Shown here piece after piece: positions 12,123 to 24,185 of a stretch of 64,000 nucleotides of DNA (position 1 is its first letter; the number at the start of each line of letters is the position of its first letter). Both the position numbers and the translations under genes were made by a program. The stretch lies in NCBI GenBank assembly GCA_963921195.1, contig OY992537.1, positions 2,442,501 through 2,506,500 on the forward strand, read 5' to 3'. Below the pieces are notes generated by a model, which saw nothing but the letters and a program-made list of their open reading frames with translations, was not told the origin of the DNA and did not search any database. This DNA comes from Pegoplata infirma. Its lineage: Eukaryota > Arthropoda > Insecta > Diptera > Anthomyiidae.

Positions 12123-12339
12123 GTGGGTGCACACAATTACCTTAAGTCAAGTAAAAAATATCTACAAAAAAAAACGACAAAATGCCCCAAAGAAAAATAA
12201 TAATTATTTGTTGTCCTTTTGTGAACTGAATCAAGCATTACTGTATAATAACATAAATATTGAAACATTGAAAATTAAAGAAAAAAAAATATTATGTGTG
12301 AGACGAAAGCTTTAGTAGTTGCACGATAAAAATACTATT

Positions 12340-12510
12340 ATGGTCTTTCGAACACAACATGAGAAAACTAGGAAAGTCCATGGCGATCAGCCTATCTTCA
12401 GAACTATCTTCATTGTACCGTACCCTAAAAATTAATAAAGGATGAGAGAAAGTGGTTTTAAACTTTCCCGTCTGGTCTTATCAAAATGAATCGGAAATGT
12501 TTTCCAAAAA
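12340..12510 (-). pseudogene. 3' UTR relic of a non-LTR retrotransposon
   Basis: On the minus strand this segment resembles the sequence after the pol stop codon at 41802: TTTCTCTCAT, CTAGGGTAYGGWACAATG and CGCCATGGA phrases occur in the same order. It is the 3' continuation of the RNase H relic at 14867-15360 and is separated from it by the pogo-like insertion. Confidence 0.65.
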
Positions 12511-14864
12511 CAGTCAAACTCGGTTATAACGAACTCGATTATAACGAATTCTCGGTTATAACAAACAAATTCTAAAGCCCCGACGTTTTAGTATCAATTT
12601 TCACACAAAATACTTCTTTTATAACGAACTCGGTTATAACGAATCCTCGGTTAAAACGAACTGCTTATTATGGTCCCACAAACACAATTTCATGTATATT
12701 AGAGCACCCACAAAATGTATGGGATGTGCAAAAGTGTATTTTTTATCGCTCCCCGCTCATTTTCGGTTGAGTTGGGAGTAAAAAATAATATCTATCCATA
12801 AATTGGACTTCTATGTTGCAAACAGGCCAAGCGGTTTGAACTTTTGACCTCAAAAATGGGCTAAAAAACCTTTATAGATTAATTTGGCTGTAACTCTTAA
12901 AATAAACGTTTTTCGCAATTAACTTACATAACAATTTTTTCGTAGAATCAAAATGCAAAGATTTTTCTCCCATACTGTTTTGACCTAAATATGTCCGATC
13001 GCGGTGTTTTAAGCGGTTAAAGTCGAAATTTGGGTCAGAACTTTTTTTAAAAAAATTCTCGTAAATTTTTAAATTGGGGAAAATTTGAGCTCTTTGCACA
13101 ATTCACTAGAATATTGAATGTAGTTTTCCAAAAATTTTTTTTTTGCAAAAATATATCGACCCTTCCATGAGCAAATCCCAAAGTTCTACTCTGAATTTCA
13201 TTTTTTTACAATTCAACCTCAATATAGGCGAATACTCACTTTGTAATTCCGTGAGTTTCGCACCGAAACATCTGTCTAGGATTTCCCTAAATATATATGG
13301 GGTATTCAGTGCCAAATTAAACACCTAGAAATTTTTTTTTTTTTTGATTTTTTAATTATTTTTACATTTTTTTAAAACCCATTAAAACCCCCATCCAAGT
13401 TAGTTTTCAAATTTTTTAAATTACCCGTTCCAAAGATACGGGATTAAAAAAAAACTATCGTTTTCCTTATTTTTTTCATAACAAATTCAAAAATGGTCAA
13501 CTTTTTTTTTAATTTTTTTTTATTAAAAATTTCTTAAAGTGTTCTAATATGCGATTTTTAAATGATTGCAGTCTTTGTTTTTTTTTCAATCTTTTCTTAA
13601 AATTTTTTATTTGATTTTTTTATTTTTTATAATTTTTCGTGGTAAACATAATATTTTCTTAAAATTTTAGGCTTAAGTAGATCGTGGGATTATGGTAATT
13701 AATATATTCAGCGGTTTTTTTAATTTTTTTTTTTTTTTTTTTGTTTTCCAATCTTTATTAAAACACTTTGAAGAAAATACTAAAATTTCAACAAATTATT
13801 TTGAAAAAGCGTTTTTTTTTTTGTTTGAATTCGATATTTTTTGAACGGATTATTAAAAAAAGATGTCAAAATTTACTTGGAATGGGTTTTTGAAGGGTAC
13901 TAAAAAATTTAAAAAATATAAAATTAAAAATTTTCCAAGCGTCCGATTTGGCATGGAATACCCCATATATACTATGTGGAATCCCAGACTCATCTTTCGA
14001 TGCGTAAAACATGCAATGACAAAGTGAGTACACCCTCATAACGTGGTTGGAGGTAAAAAAATTGAGGTTCAGAATAGGATTTTGGCAATTTTTCATGGAA
14101 GGGTCGATATATTTTGGCAAAAAAAATTTTTTGGAAAACTACATTCAATACCCTATTAAATTATGCAAAGAGCTCAAATTTTCCCCAATTTAGAAATTAC
14201 CGACAATTTTTTAAAAAAAAGTTCTCCCCAAATTTCGACTTTAATCGCTCAAAACACCGCGATCGGACATATTTAGGTCAAAAAAGTATGAGAGAAAAGT
14301 CTTTGGATTTAGAATCTAGAAAAAAATTGTTATGAAAGTTAATTGCGAAAAACTTTTATTTTAAGAGTTACAGCCAAATTAATATATAAAGGTTTTTTAG
14401 CCCATTTTTGAGGTCAAAAGTTCAAACCGCTTGGCCTGTTTGCAACCAAGAAGTCCCATTTCTGGATAGATATTATTTTTTACTCCCAACTCAACCGAAA
14501 ATGAGCGGGGAGCGATAAAAAAAACAATTATGCACATATGGGTGCTCTAATGTATATTTAGCTTTTTATAACGAACTCCCGTAAATATTTTTTAATGTGT
14601 GGCAATCATGTTTATCAAACTAACAAAAGGTTGGAATTTTTTGGTTTATATAATAATTTTCATAGAATTTATTTATATTTTTAATTGATTTTGTCTCAAT
14701 AAGATTATTATTTAAAAAAAAAACATCAAATAAAACAAAATTGGATCTATTTTTTTGGAAATAAAACTAGGTTGATAAAAAATATACCCCGGTTATAGCG
14801 AACTTCGCTTATAACGAGCTATTTTTACTGGTCCCTCGGAGTTCGTTATAACCGGGTTCGACTG
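12511..14864. mobile_element. pogo/Tc1-like element, CGGTTATAACGAA words
   Basis: Termini CAGTCAAACTCGGTTATAAC and GTTATAACCGGGTTCGACTG, with TA after the right end. The arms (12511-12690 and about 14560-14864) repeat CGGTTATAACGAA. The ends look like Tigger/pogo-type ends. It sits inside a retrotransposon relic (12340-12510 and 14867-15360, minus strand) and is itself interrupted by the fold-back at 12700-14549. The left flanking TA is missing. Confidence 0.75.
12700..14549. mobile_element. 1.85 kb fold-back with hAT-like ends
   Basis: The ends TAGAGCACCCA and TGGGTGCTCTA are flanked by a perfect 8-bp duplication ATGTATAT (12692-12699, 14550-14557). The arms are inverted copies with clear divergence. 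Phrases such as GACCTCAAAAATGGGCTAAA and AAATATATCGACCCTTCCAT occur on both sides, so mirror-image translations starting M-x-KYIDPSM appear on both strands. The centre (about 13350-13860) is T-rich filler. No transposase is evident. Confidence 0.8.
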
Positions 14865-14866
14865 TA

Positions 14867-15360
14867 ATAGGTAATCTCAATTTCTCGTATTCCTCTATGA
14901 CATATAAACCACAAGAGACAGACCCTGTTTGCACATGAGACCTCATTGAGTCTGCGCCTACACTCTTGGGCAAATTTAAATGTTGTGACTGGAGAGTCCA
15001 GTGCCATGAGCGCAGCTTGACTGTCACTACAGATGCGGATTACCCTAACACTCTAACTATTTTCAATTATCCAAGTCGCTACAAACATTCATATCTGATA
15101 GACTGAAGTCTAAAGACACTTCAGTCAAAAAGACTCAAGAGTCTTTCAGACTGGAGTATTTTTTACCAATGGTATGAGAGTATTTGATTTCGTCATCCAA
15201 AACCCAATCAGATTCGTAACCAACTGTGGTGCTAGAACCGTCCGTATAGAAGGCGTTAGTGTAATTTCTGAGAAGTTTATCTGCATGGAAATCGGACAAA
15301 GTTTTGAAAGCCCATTGACCATTTCCTGCATTGTATTCTCCATGCCATGATCCATTTTGA
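14867..15360 (-). pseudogene. Non-LTR retrotransposon pol relic, RNase H domain
   Basis: The minus strand encodes, across frameshifts, an RNase H domain. FYTDGSSTTVG (first catalytic Asp in YTDGS) appears near 15240-15260, IRICSDSQAALMALD (DSQAA motif) near 15000-15050, and LLWFICHRGI (the WVPGHxGI equivalent) near 14890-14920. Frames shift between these blocks, and a short insertion with AAGACTGAAGTC words lies near 15095-15150. The gene is cut at 14864 by the pogo-like element, and its 3' UTR resumes at 12510. Clearly non-functional. Confidence 0.8.
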
Positions 15361-16027
15361 CGGAGTCTGCACTGAGATTTAGAAAACTACCACATTTTAG
15401 TTTTCTGCTAAAATATTGAAGCTAGAGATTTAAAATTTGAAAAATAGGCTCAGCTCCCGTAAAATAGATACTTTGTGTTAAACAAATGGAGTAAAATAGA
15501 AATAACGGTCCCAGAAATTAAAATATGGAATGTATGATCCACCACAAATATTCTAAGAAGACAAAAAAGGATATAAACTGTATTGTTACTTTTTCCTTTC
15601 TTCTGAAATATTGGTCATAAAAACTTAAAATTTTAAATTTAGCAAAAATTAGAAACGTTATGAACAATTTTAGGATATCCTATATAAACTTGAAGTTTGG
15701 AATGTAGGATTATATGGCGAACCAAAACCTTCTGAAAAAAGTACTATTTAGAAAGTTTCGACTCTATGGGTTAAAAGTAGGATCCTCTATGGAAACAAAA
15801 CAATTTTCAGCAGAAAAAACATAAAAACAAGGTTTTGATAGCACTGGGAAACAATTGAAGGGTCATTTCTTAGGGACTTAGCCAAACCATGATAGCTTGA
15901 AAGTATTTGTGTGTAGCAGCCAAACCACCCATGGGTTTTGCTCTGTTGCGTCTCAAGTTTTTATAACCCACTGAATTTTTTATTTTTTTTTTCAAAGGCG
16001 TTTCAAAAAAGTAAAAAAAAATAATGC
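15361..16027. other. Non-coding, no assigned feature
   Basis: AT-rich sequence with no recognisable domain. It may include decayed upstream pol sequence of the adjacent retrotransposon. Confidence 0.4.
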
Positions 16028-16029
16028 TA

Positions 16030-16837
16030 CACTCCAAATATTTTGTAGGCCAAAACAAATGAAAAACACATTTAAAACCAGTGAATAAACAATTGAAAAC
16101 CATCCCAGTAATTATTCATATGTTTTAACAAACATCAACATTTATTATTACTGTTGGCAAAATTTTCTATAATAAATAACATTAAACATTAAAAACTTAC
16201 GGTTTTTTCATTCTTTTTTACCAACAAATTCGAAAAAATAGCCTACGAAAACATTAAAAATTAATGATAGTTCTGTTATTTTTACAAACAAATTCCAAAA
16301 AAATAACCTAAGAAAACATTAAAAATTAATGATTTCGTAGGTTATTTTAGACAATTTCCTATTGAAATATTATTTTATAAATTTTTAATAAAATTTTGGG
16401 GAATCGATCCCGCAATCAACTACATTCAAGCCAGACACTCTACCCATCGTGCCAAAGTCACTTGATACAAAGATGTTTTTATATTTCTATAAATAAATTT
16501 TGGAATTTTTTTCTACAAAAAGTAACCTACTTGTGTAGGTAAAAACTAATGATATTTCATTAAAAAATACCAACAATTTAAAAAAAATTACTTACCCAAA
16601 TCATTTAAAATGTAAAGAATAATCAGTAGTTTTTACTTACAGAACAAAAATAAATGACTTTAAAAAATAAATGTTAATGAAAGCCTTTATTTTTTAGTGT
16701 GTTATTTTTGAAACAAAAGACAAAAGTAGTCATTAATAAAAACTGAACATCAAACAAATGTTTTTTCTTTTAAAATCGACTTAACGTAAAACTTTTTAAA
16801 TAAACTACAAACAGTTAATGACATCATTTTTTGAGTG
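16030..16837. mobile_element. CACTC-family TIR element with a central tRNA-like module
   Basis: The termini CACTCCAAATATT and ATTTTTTGAGTG are flanked by TA (16028-16029, 16838-16839). The arms repeat AACATTAAAAATTAATGAT and TAGGTTATTTT words. The tRNA-like module at 16392-16460 lies at the midpoint (16433). Confidence 0.8.
16392..16460 (-). repeat. tRNA-like module
   Basis: On the minus strand an A-box-like TTTGGCACGATGGGTAGAGTG is followed by a B-box-like GGGATCGATTCCC. The acceptor part does not pair, so it is a tRNA-derived module. It sits in the centre of the TIR element at 16030-16837. Confidence 0.6.
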
Positions 16838-18763
16838 TAGTATTTAAGCTTGTAACTGGAAAAGGCATAAAATAATTTAATAATCCAGGGCTTCCTAGGC
16901 CATCTGGCAACCCTAGGTATAATAGTTCATATTTACTTCCTAAATATTTTTTGTAACAAAGTTTAATAATTTTTCTTTCTTTTCCTTTCAGATATTGGCA
17001 ATGAAGGCAAATTATAAGATACACGGAATAAAAGTACTATTTCAAAACACATATCGGACCAGCATATTGTGTTTACACCGAAGGATCCTTACGAAGCTAC
17101 CAAATTCTTCGTGTATTTTCTATCACCCTTAATTCCACAAATTCAGATTCGATTGCGATCAGTAAACTTTAAATGTTGTTCTTATGCACTTTTAACAAAA
17201 TTAGCTGTTTGTAAAAAGATCATTGCAATCGAATTTATATTCATTAAAAAGTCGTCTGTTCTATAGAACATAAAATTATAAATTATATTGTCCAAAAATC
17301 TAAGTGTAACAATATTTTTGTCCTAACCATGTAAGGGAATGACTGACTGACTACCTGATGAGAATCACCATTCATTCTTATTTTTTTAATAATTTTGTTT
17401 TTGCGCAAGACATCATTTTCCATTGTAGGAATGAATATTTCAAATAACTATAACTTCACCAATAAAAAACACAGTTTGGGGGATTTCGTGTCTTAAAGGA
17501 CATTTAGAATCAAATGAAGCCACGTTAAGACCAAACGTAAGCAACTTAAATCCATTCATCCATCCATCCAAGCACAGGACATTGGTCACGAACGGAAGTG
17601 CTGATAAGACTAGAAATGTTTTATTTCGTTGTCGTGTTTAATGTCTTTTTGTCGTGTCTAATGTCTTTAGGAGGAATACATATAAACTAAGTTAAACTAA
17701 GCCATCCAAAACCACCATAGAAGAATACATAACACCACCCAACTGACATACAAAAAGAACGATATGAGGCAAATGAAAAAAAAACAGAAGGACATAGGAC
17801 TTTAGGAGTTCCAATGAGTTTCATATTTTTTTATTTTTTTTGCATTTCTGATATACAACTAAATGACCAATGCTTACGATTTCTTCATGTTTATCTTATA
17901 AATGAAATCTTAAAGCCTTTTCAAGTAGTTGAGATTAGAAAGAAAATTATAACGACAATTGTTTGTTCCTTTGCATTCATTACACAAAAAACCGAAGAAA
18001 AAAATAAAAGACGATCAGGAACATTAATTCAAGTATCTCACACATAAATCTTGAAATAAATTAAAATGGAATTAAAAATTTGTTTAATAAATATTATGAA
18101 AATGTATTTATTTTAGAAACACTTGAGTTGTATTATTTTACCCACAATCGAAACAATTTGTACAAAACAATTAAATATCTTTCACTAGTTGTTATAATCC
18201 GCATAAAACAAATACAGAATTTGTTGGAGTTTAAAGAGTCTATTCATTTCTCTTGTTTTTTTCTCGCATTAAAAAATTTTATGACTTTTCATCTTTTGAA
18301 ATTTAACAATGAAACCCCATAAGGTTTTCAATTTCACACTTAAGATGTTTGTAAAATTATATACAAATTTGTTAAGGATGATTATTATTTTTATTTTTTT
18401 TGAATAAGTACTTGTCATAAAATTGGTACTTCAACAAAATAGGGGGGAATGACCACAAATAATTGGGATAATTTTAAAAATTTAGTTAGCATCTGTGGAA
18501 ATATTAGTCTGTGAAGGGCTTAGGAAATGGATTATTTTTTTTTTTATTTTTTTTTTTTGTCAACTGACACAACTTTTGAAACCGATTTCTTCCGATCGGC
18601 ATGAAATTTGCACAAGTCCTATTGGATTGTAGTTCAGACACAATTTTTCAGCAAGATCGGTCAAGGACTCTCTGAGTTAGAGGAGGTCGAAATTTGACAT
18701 TTTGGCCAAAGAGGTGTTTATTCTCATCCATGTAACTTCTTACCTATTGTTTTTAGTAAAATG
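16838..18763. other. Mostly unique, gene-free region
   Basis: Mixed composition, with no TIR element found. It contains a splice-acceptor-like site at 16991 and a CCATCCATCCA run near 17556. A degenerate segment from 18541 (CGATTTCTTCCGATCGG) looks repeat-like but has no partner that I could find. Confidence 0.4.
16992..17015 (+). CDS. Candidate terminal exon, unknown product
   Basis: A very strong acceptor-like tract (TTTCTTTCTTTTCCTTTCAG) ends at 16991 and is followed by a short frame ending ...DIGNEGKL and stop. If real, this would be the last coding codons of a host gene followed by its 3' UTR. Splice-like tracts are common by chance in T-rich DNA, so support is weak. Confidence 0.15.
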
Positions 18764-19668
18764 CAAGGTTGGCAATCGAAAAGAATAACGGTATCGATAT
18801 CGGTACCCTTTTATTTATTTATTTATTTATTTCGGTTTCAGTATCGGTATCGGTTACGGTATTTGAGTTGAATCGGTTACGGTATTACCGATACCGAAAC
18901 GTCGACACCGGTACGTACCGGTATTATCGAAAACAATTTTAAAAATATAAAAAACGCATAAAAACTTAATTTTTTTTTTTTCAAATTTAATACTAAAACA
19001 CGTATTTACGTATTTATTTTTAGCATTTTTGCTAAAATGCGCTTTAAAATGTGAAAAAAAATTAAAATTGCATTTTCATAGGGGGTCGGCGGGGACGTTG
19101 TCAGACCACACCTACAAAAGGGGGCGGGCCGAGAAAACTGTAATTTTCGTATACCCTTGATCAAAGTGCAGGACTTTGAAGTTATTCTGACATAAAAATG
19201 TTTCATTTGTTACAGAAAGTAAAAAAAATATGTAAAAAAAAGTAGAAGAGTTAAATTCGACTTACAAGGAGGAAGGTCTCCCTGGTGTCACCCGCTGATC
19301 TTTATGGAATTGGTTTTATTTTGTAGAACAGATAAAGGGACACGTATTTTTTTAGTGGCCCAAATTCATATTTAGGGGGTTAAAATGAGGGGGAAGAAAT
19401 GGTAATTTTTCAGTTTTTTGCGTTTATCTCATATATTATACAAATAAACCTAGTCACGTTACATACCAAATGAAAGGTCTTTGGAAAACCTATCTTCATG
19501 TGCAAAGAACGTGTCCAAACATGCACAACTTTTCGTCAAATTGAGTCAAATGAAAACATTTTTGGACATTTTTGTTAATAAGTCGAAAAATATTTACTTT
19601 TCTTACACGTTGTTAGCATCACAAGATAGGTATTTTTATTACCTTTTATCTAATACCAAATTTGCCTA

Positions 19669-21230
19669 CACTCAAAAAAAAGACATAACTAAAATTAAGG
19701 AAAAAATGTCTTTGAAAATTGATCATGAATTTTCCTAAAATTTAGTTAAATTTAACTAAAAAATGAGAAATTTTCTTAACTATGAGGAAAAAAGTTTAGT
19801 TCATTTACTTATGAGTAGTTCATAGTTTTCTTTAAATTAGTGCCCCCCATTTCCCGGTTCTCGGTATTCCCGGGAATACCGGTATTCCCGGTTCTGGTAC
19901 CGGTTTCCCGGTTCTAGATATATTCCCGGGAATACCGGTATTCCCGGTTCTGATGTTGGTACCGGTTCTCAAAAAATAAAAAAATGCTATACCATAAAAT
20001 ATTTAAATTACACCATTTAATCAGTATTTCAGAAATATTCAGTTGTGTTTGTAAAATTATTCAAAAATCATGTAACTATATTTTTCTTAAGTTCATAAAA
20101 AAATTAGGAAATGGTGTTTTCAACATGTTTTGTATTTTTTGGTAAAAGCAAAGAAAAAATTTTAGTTCTACACAATTTTACAAAATATACATACCGGTAG
20201 TCCCGGGAATACCGTCAGAACCGGAACCGGGAATACCGGTATTCCCGGGAATACCGGGAATAACTCAAGAACCGGGAAACCGGTACCATTTCCCGGGAAT
20301 ACCGAGAACCGGGAATACCGGTATTCCCGGTACTACGGTACTGACCGTAGGCACTACTTTAAATAGAATTTTTAAATATTAGGAAAAAAATTCTTACTAC
20401 CAAAGAAATTTTCCACAAATCTAAGAATCGTATTTTTATTTTTATTTTAAGACATATTTCTTAAAAAACAATTTAGTTCAAGTTTAGTTAAAAGAAAAGA
20501 GAATTTAGTAAATAACTTCTGAGAATTTAGTTAACAATTCAAAATGGCGATATCTCGAAAAATAAGCTAGATACGGTGAAACGGACGAAATTTTCAAAAG
20601 AAAGACTACAAAGAATATTGAATAGCCTAGCTCTGCATATCTGTCGGGGTCTCAAGACCCTAATTTTAGATCTAAAATTTGAAATTCCCGAGATTTTATA
20701 TATGCACATATCTCGGTAAATACTGCCAACACGAGAAAATGTCCAACGGCATTTTTGTAGCTCTTGACTCGTAGAACACAACACCGCAAAATGCCCGAAA
20801 GCCCTCCGATTAATACTTTTTGAGATATCAAGTTTTTAAGATTCTCAAGACCCTATCAGACCCCTTATTACTGTATCTCAAAAACTAAGCAAGTTAGAGC
20901 GAAACGGACACAAATTTTGGGTCAACATCTATGGTGACCCTTAAAGGACCGGGGTCTTGAGTTAACAAGGGGCTGGACCCTTGGGGTCCAAACCCATGGG
21001 TCCAGGGTCTAGACCCAATCCAGTTTTAAAATGTGAATGAACTAAAGTGTAATATAATTTTTCCCATTTTCTAGTTAAAATTGGCTTAAAATAAATTAAA
21101 TTTGTTTCCTTTTTTTTTGGAAAATTATGAACTAAAACCAAGAAAAAAAATCTTTGAAGTCAAATCATTCCCTCTTTTTCTTAAAATTAAGTAAATTTTT
21201 CCAGAATTTAGTTCACTTTTTTTTTGAGTG
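19669..21230. mobile_element. CACTC-family TIR element with TTAGTTAAATT arms
   Basis: The termini CACTCAAAAAAAAG and CTTTTTTTTTGAGTG are flanked by TA (19667-19668, 21231-21232). The TA duplication is confirmed by the uninterrupted relative at 63591-63600. The core 20543-21010 is a further copy of the AAAATGGCGATATCTCG core seen at 1255 and 45880, although the arms use a different word. It carries the nested element at 19838-20356. Confidence 0.85.
19838..20356. mobile_element. hAT-like element, CCGGTATTCCC words
   Basis: The ends TAGTGCC and GGCACTA are flanked by a perfect 8-bp duplication CTTTAAAT (19830-19837, 20357-20364). Both arms are dense arrays of CCCGGGAATACCGG and GAACCGGGAA words in both orientations. 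These are G/C-rich islands in a very AT-rich context. The centre is AT-rich and non-coding. Confidence 0.85.
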
Positions 21231-21419
21231 TATATTAGTTTTGAGCAAATAGACATAAATCGTAAAAACTCCCCTTAAAAATGAGTTTGGGCCGCTAAAA
21301 AAATACGTGTCGAATTAATTTTCGTTCTGTACAACATATCCAAATGTCAAATGGTGACACCAGGGAGACTCTCCTTGTTAGCCGAATCCATGAATATCCA
21401 CGGTGCCCATTTAAAGTGA

Positions 21420-21570
21420 TAGTTAGTTTTCTTACTTAAAAAAAAAATAACAATTTTGATTAGAAATATTTTATTTTAAGTAAAAAACTTTTTTTAGTCA
21501 TTTTTGAAAAAAAAAAAAAATTACAAAAATTTTTTATGAGTGTAAAATTTTTTTCGAGTGTAAGTTTTTT
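21420..21570 (-). repeat. Dispersed repeat related to 44819-44955
   Basis: On the minus strand it reads TTACACTCGAAAAAAATTTT, then TTACACTCATAAAAAATTTT, then AAATATTTCTAATCAAAATTG, matching 44819-44955 in order. It appears to be a partial array of CACTC-type termini. Confidence 0.6.
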
Positions 21571-22027
21571 TTGGCTTAATTGTAAAAATATTTGTGATTG
21601 ACAAAAATACTTTGTAAAATATTTTTCTATGACTCTTCCATGTTTTTAAAGCTGGTTTAACGGGTTTTTAAACACGTGGACTAAAGGTGAAACCAATTTG
21701 AAATTCACGGTTTTGTAATAATTTTTGAACCACGAAGTCCTATAAATATAAAAAAAAAATCCTTGGGCACCCACATCGCGGATTAAATAAAAATCCGCAA
21801 AAAACTTAACTATACTAAAGGGCAGCGTTTGAAAGGCTACGTTAGCTACCCGTTTTTTTGCTTTTGCTTTTCATATCACTTCAAACAATTTCAATATTAT
21901 AAGTTATAGCTTTTGTTTACTTTTCTTTTTTGTGGTTGCTTAAACTACAACAACATGAAAAAAATAAAAACTCCAAACAGAGCAGTAGCGGAAAACAATT
22001 TTTTTGTTGTAGCCTACAAATATACTA

Positions 22028-22115
22028 CAGTAGTATATTTGTAGGCTACAGTATTACTACAGTATTACTACAGTATTACTACAGTAGTATTACTACAGTA
22101 TTACTACAGTATCAC
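22028..22115. repeat. Tandem array of TATTACTACAG
   Basis: An 11-bp unit, TATTACTACAG, is repeated about seven times with one variant, inside the left arm of the 21823-24379 element. Confidence 0.8.
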
Positions 22116-22368
22116 ATTGTAAACAAATGTTGCAATATAAAAACGTGATCATATTAAAAATTTCGTTAAGATGGTGTAAAATGAATACAACATCGAAAAA
22201 AGAATAATAATAATTTTTAATAAAATTCTTTTAATTTTGGTCAAAAAAATATAGAAAAATTTGGAATTTTGTAGAATTTTTCGATATTTTCGAATATGTA
22301 CGCTATTTTAATATTATCGGTCTAGACGCTCAGAAGTTATGAGAAAAACCGTGACATTAACATTGGGT

Positions 22369-22782
22369 TAGAGATGGGCGCTGGTCACGTGATTTGCGTG
22401 ATTCACGTGAATCACGCGTGAGTGATTTTCATTTAAATCACGTGATTGTGAGTGAGTGTGAGCTGAAAAAAAATCTGAGTGAGTGAGTCATTTATTTTTT
22501 GCGTGAGTTTGCGTGATAAGATTTTTAGATTAGCCCAATTTTTTTATTTTTTGTAAAAAAATTTTTTTGAAGTTTTTTTTTTTTGGTAAGAGAATTTTAT
22601 TGCGTGAGTAGATTTTGCGTGACTCACGCGTGAGCGTGATTGAATCTGGCGTGAGTAAAATTTTTATTACTCACGTGAATAGTGAGTGAGCGTGAATAAA
22701 AAAAAATTGCGTGAGTGATTCGATTATTTTTGCGTGAGCTTGAGTGAGTGTGAGTCAAAATACACTCACGCACCCATCTCTA
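22369..22782. mobile_element. hAT-like element, CACTCACG/CGTGAGTG words
   Basis: The ends TAGAGATGGGCGC and GCACCCATCTCTA are flanked by a perfect 8-bp duplication CATTGGGT (22361-22368, 22783-22790). Almost the whole 414 bp is CGTGAGTGAG-type words, with repeated CACGTG. Relatives lie at 22838, 25651 and 34822. Confidence 0.9.
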
Positions 22783-22837
22783 CATTGGGTTTTTCGAAAA
22801 TTCACGTGGTGAAAAATACACAAAACATGGTTTTAAT

Positions 22838-23253
22838 TAGAGATGGGTGCGTGAGTGATTTTTGACTCACACTCACTCACGCCCACGACAGGAATTTTTG
22901 AATCACGCACACTCACTCTCGAGCAAATTTTTTCTACTCACACTCACAATCACGTGAGTAAATTTAATACAACTCACACTCACTCAAGCTTCACTCACAC
23001 TCTCGTTGACTCACACTTACGAAACTCTTATTCATACAAAAAAAAATTAAAAACTAAAATTTGAAAAATCTTTTAAAATTTTCAACAAAATTTAAAGTTC
23101 AGCGTAACTTAAAAAATCGACTCACGCACACTCACGCAAAAATCTTACTCACGCACACTCCACTCACACGCGCGTGAGTAAAATTGAATTTAGTCACACT
23201 CAAGCGTGGTCACGCGTGAATCACATTCTAATCTGCTCATGTGCCCATCTCTA
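22838..23253. mobile_element. hAT-like element, CACTCACG words (second copy)
   Basis: The ends TAGAGATGGGTGCG and GTGCCCATCTCTA have flanks GTTTTAAT and CTTTTAAT (7/8 match). It belongs to the same family as 22369-22782, only 55 bases away. The body is CACTCACACTCACG words, and an AT-rich centre lies around 23030-23110. Confidence 0.85.
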
Positions 23254-23748
23254 CTTTTAATGACAAGGGATCACTACAACAATGTTTGCCACAGTTTTTT
23301 TTTTGAGAAGTTGAATTATAATTTTACATTAAAACAGCGACAGGCAAAAGCACTACGCGGCGTTTTTACTCTCACACCTACATGCTCTCACTCATTAAAC
23401 AAAATCAAAACAACACAATTTTCTCCTCTCTTCTTGCTTAAAATATACTTAGAGAAATAATCAGTAAAGAATTTTAATGTCAAATTCTTGTTTAAGGAAC
23501 ATTTTTTTGGTAAACCAGAATGCTTAGTTTGTCACTTTTCACTAAATATTACATTGCTAGACATTTTAACCAATGTCATTTATTATCTTTTTTATTTTTT
23601 AAAGGTTAAATGTATTATTATTTTTACTATAAGTTTCTTTAAGTGCATTGAGTATGAGAGTGCTACATGTTACCCACACAAAGACAAAATATGATAGTAT
23701 GTGTTTGCCTGTCGCTGCATTAAAACAATCCAACCCTATTCTTTATAC

Positions 23749-23984
23749 CAGTGATCGGCACCCATTGCACGCTGGAGCCGAACACAATCGGTAATTCACA
23801 TGTATACAACACGAATGTCAACAAAAAATCAACAAAGAGCATAAAAAAAACAAATATTTTATTCAGTAGCAAGCTGACTTTCTTCAAAGCAGGTTGATGT
23901 CGCTTTGTTGAAGAAATACACCAACACATGCATATTTTTATTAAAACACTAATACTTTCATATGCCTCTTTGTGCCGACCACTG
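23749..23984. mobile_element. Small hAT-like element, 236 bp
   Basis: The ends CAGTGATCGGCAC and GTGCCGACCACTG are flanked by a perfect 8-bp duplication CTTTATAC (23741-23748, 23985-23992). Short inverted phrases containing GCATGCA/TGCATG are inside, with no long word array. Confidence 0.85.
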
Positions 23985-24063
23985 CTTTATACACATTAAA
24001 ATAAAACAGTTATGTTAAACAAGATAAGTGTGTGTGTGTGTTATAGTTTTATTAAATTTTTTC

Positions 24064-24185
24064 TTTGTAGGCTACAAAAACAATATTTGTAGGCTACCAA
24101 AAATAATTTGTAGGCTACAGGTAGGCTACCAAAAATAATTTGTAGGCTACAGGTAGGCTACCAAAAATAATTTGTAGGCTACACA
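24064..24185. repeat. Tandem repeat of about 32 bp with GTAGGCTAC
   Basis: A unit ending AATAATTTGTAGGCTACA occurs three to four times in a row in the right arm of the 21823-24379 element. The core GTAGGCTAC is nearly palindromic. Confidence 0.8.

Larger units (their letters stand above)
19250..21400. mobile_element. ACTTACAAGG fold-back, interrupted
   Basis: The left arm 19255-19668 and right arm 21231-21400 share inverted phrases (CTCCCTGGTGTCACC against GGTGACACCAGGGAG; GACACGTATTTTTTTAG against its inverse). The left arm is a direct relative of 63183-63600 in the large palindrome. The element at 19669-21230 interrupts it exactly at TA. The relative reads GCCTATATTA without interruption. 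Confidence 0.7.

Noticed and set aside
22028..22115. CRISPR-like array
   Set aside because: Units of 11 bp with no spacers; a simple tandem repeat in a fly genome.
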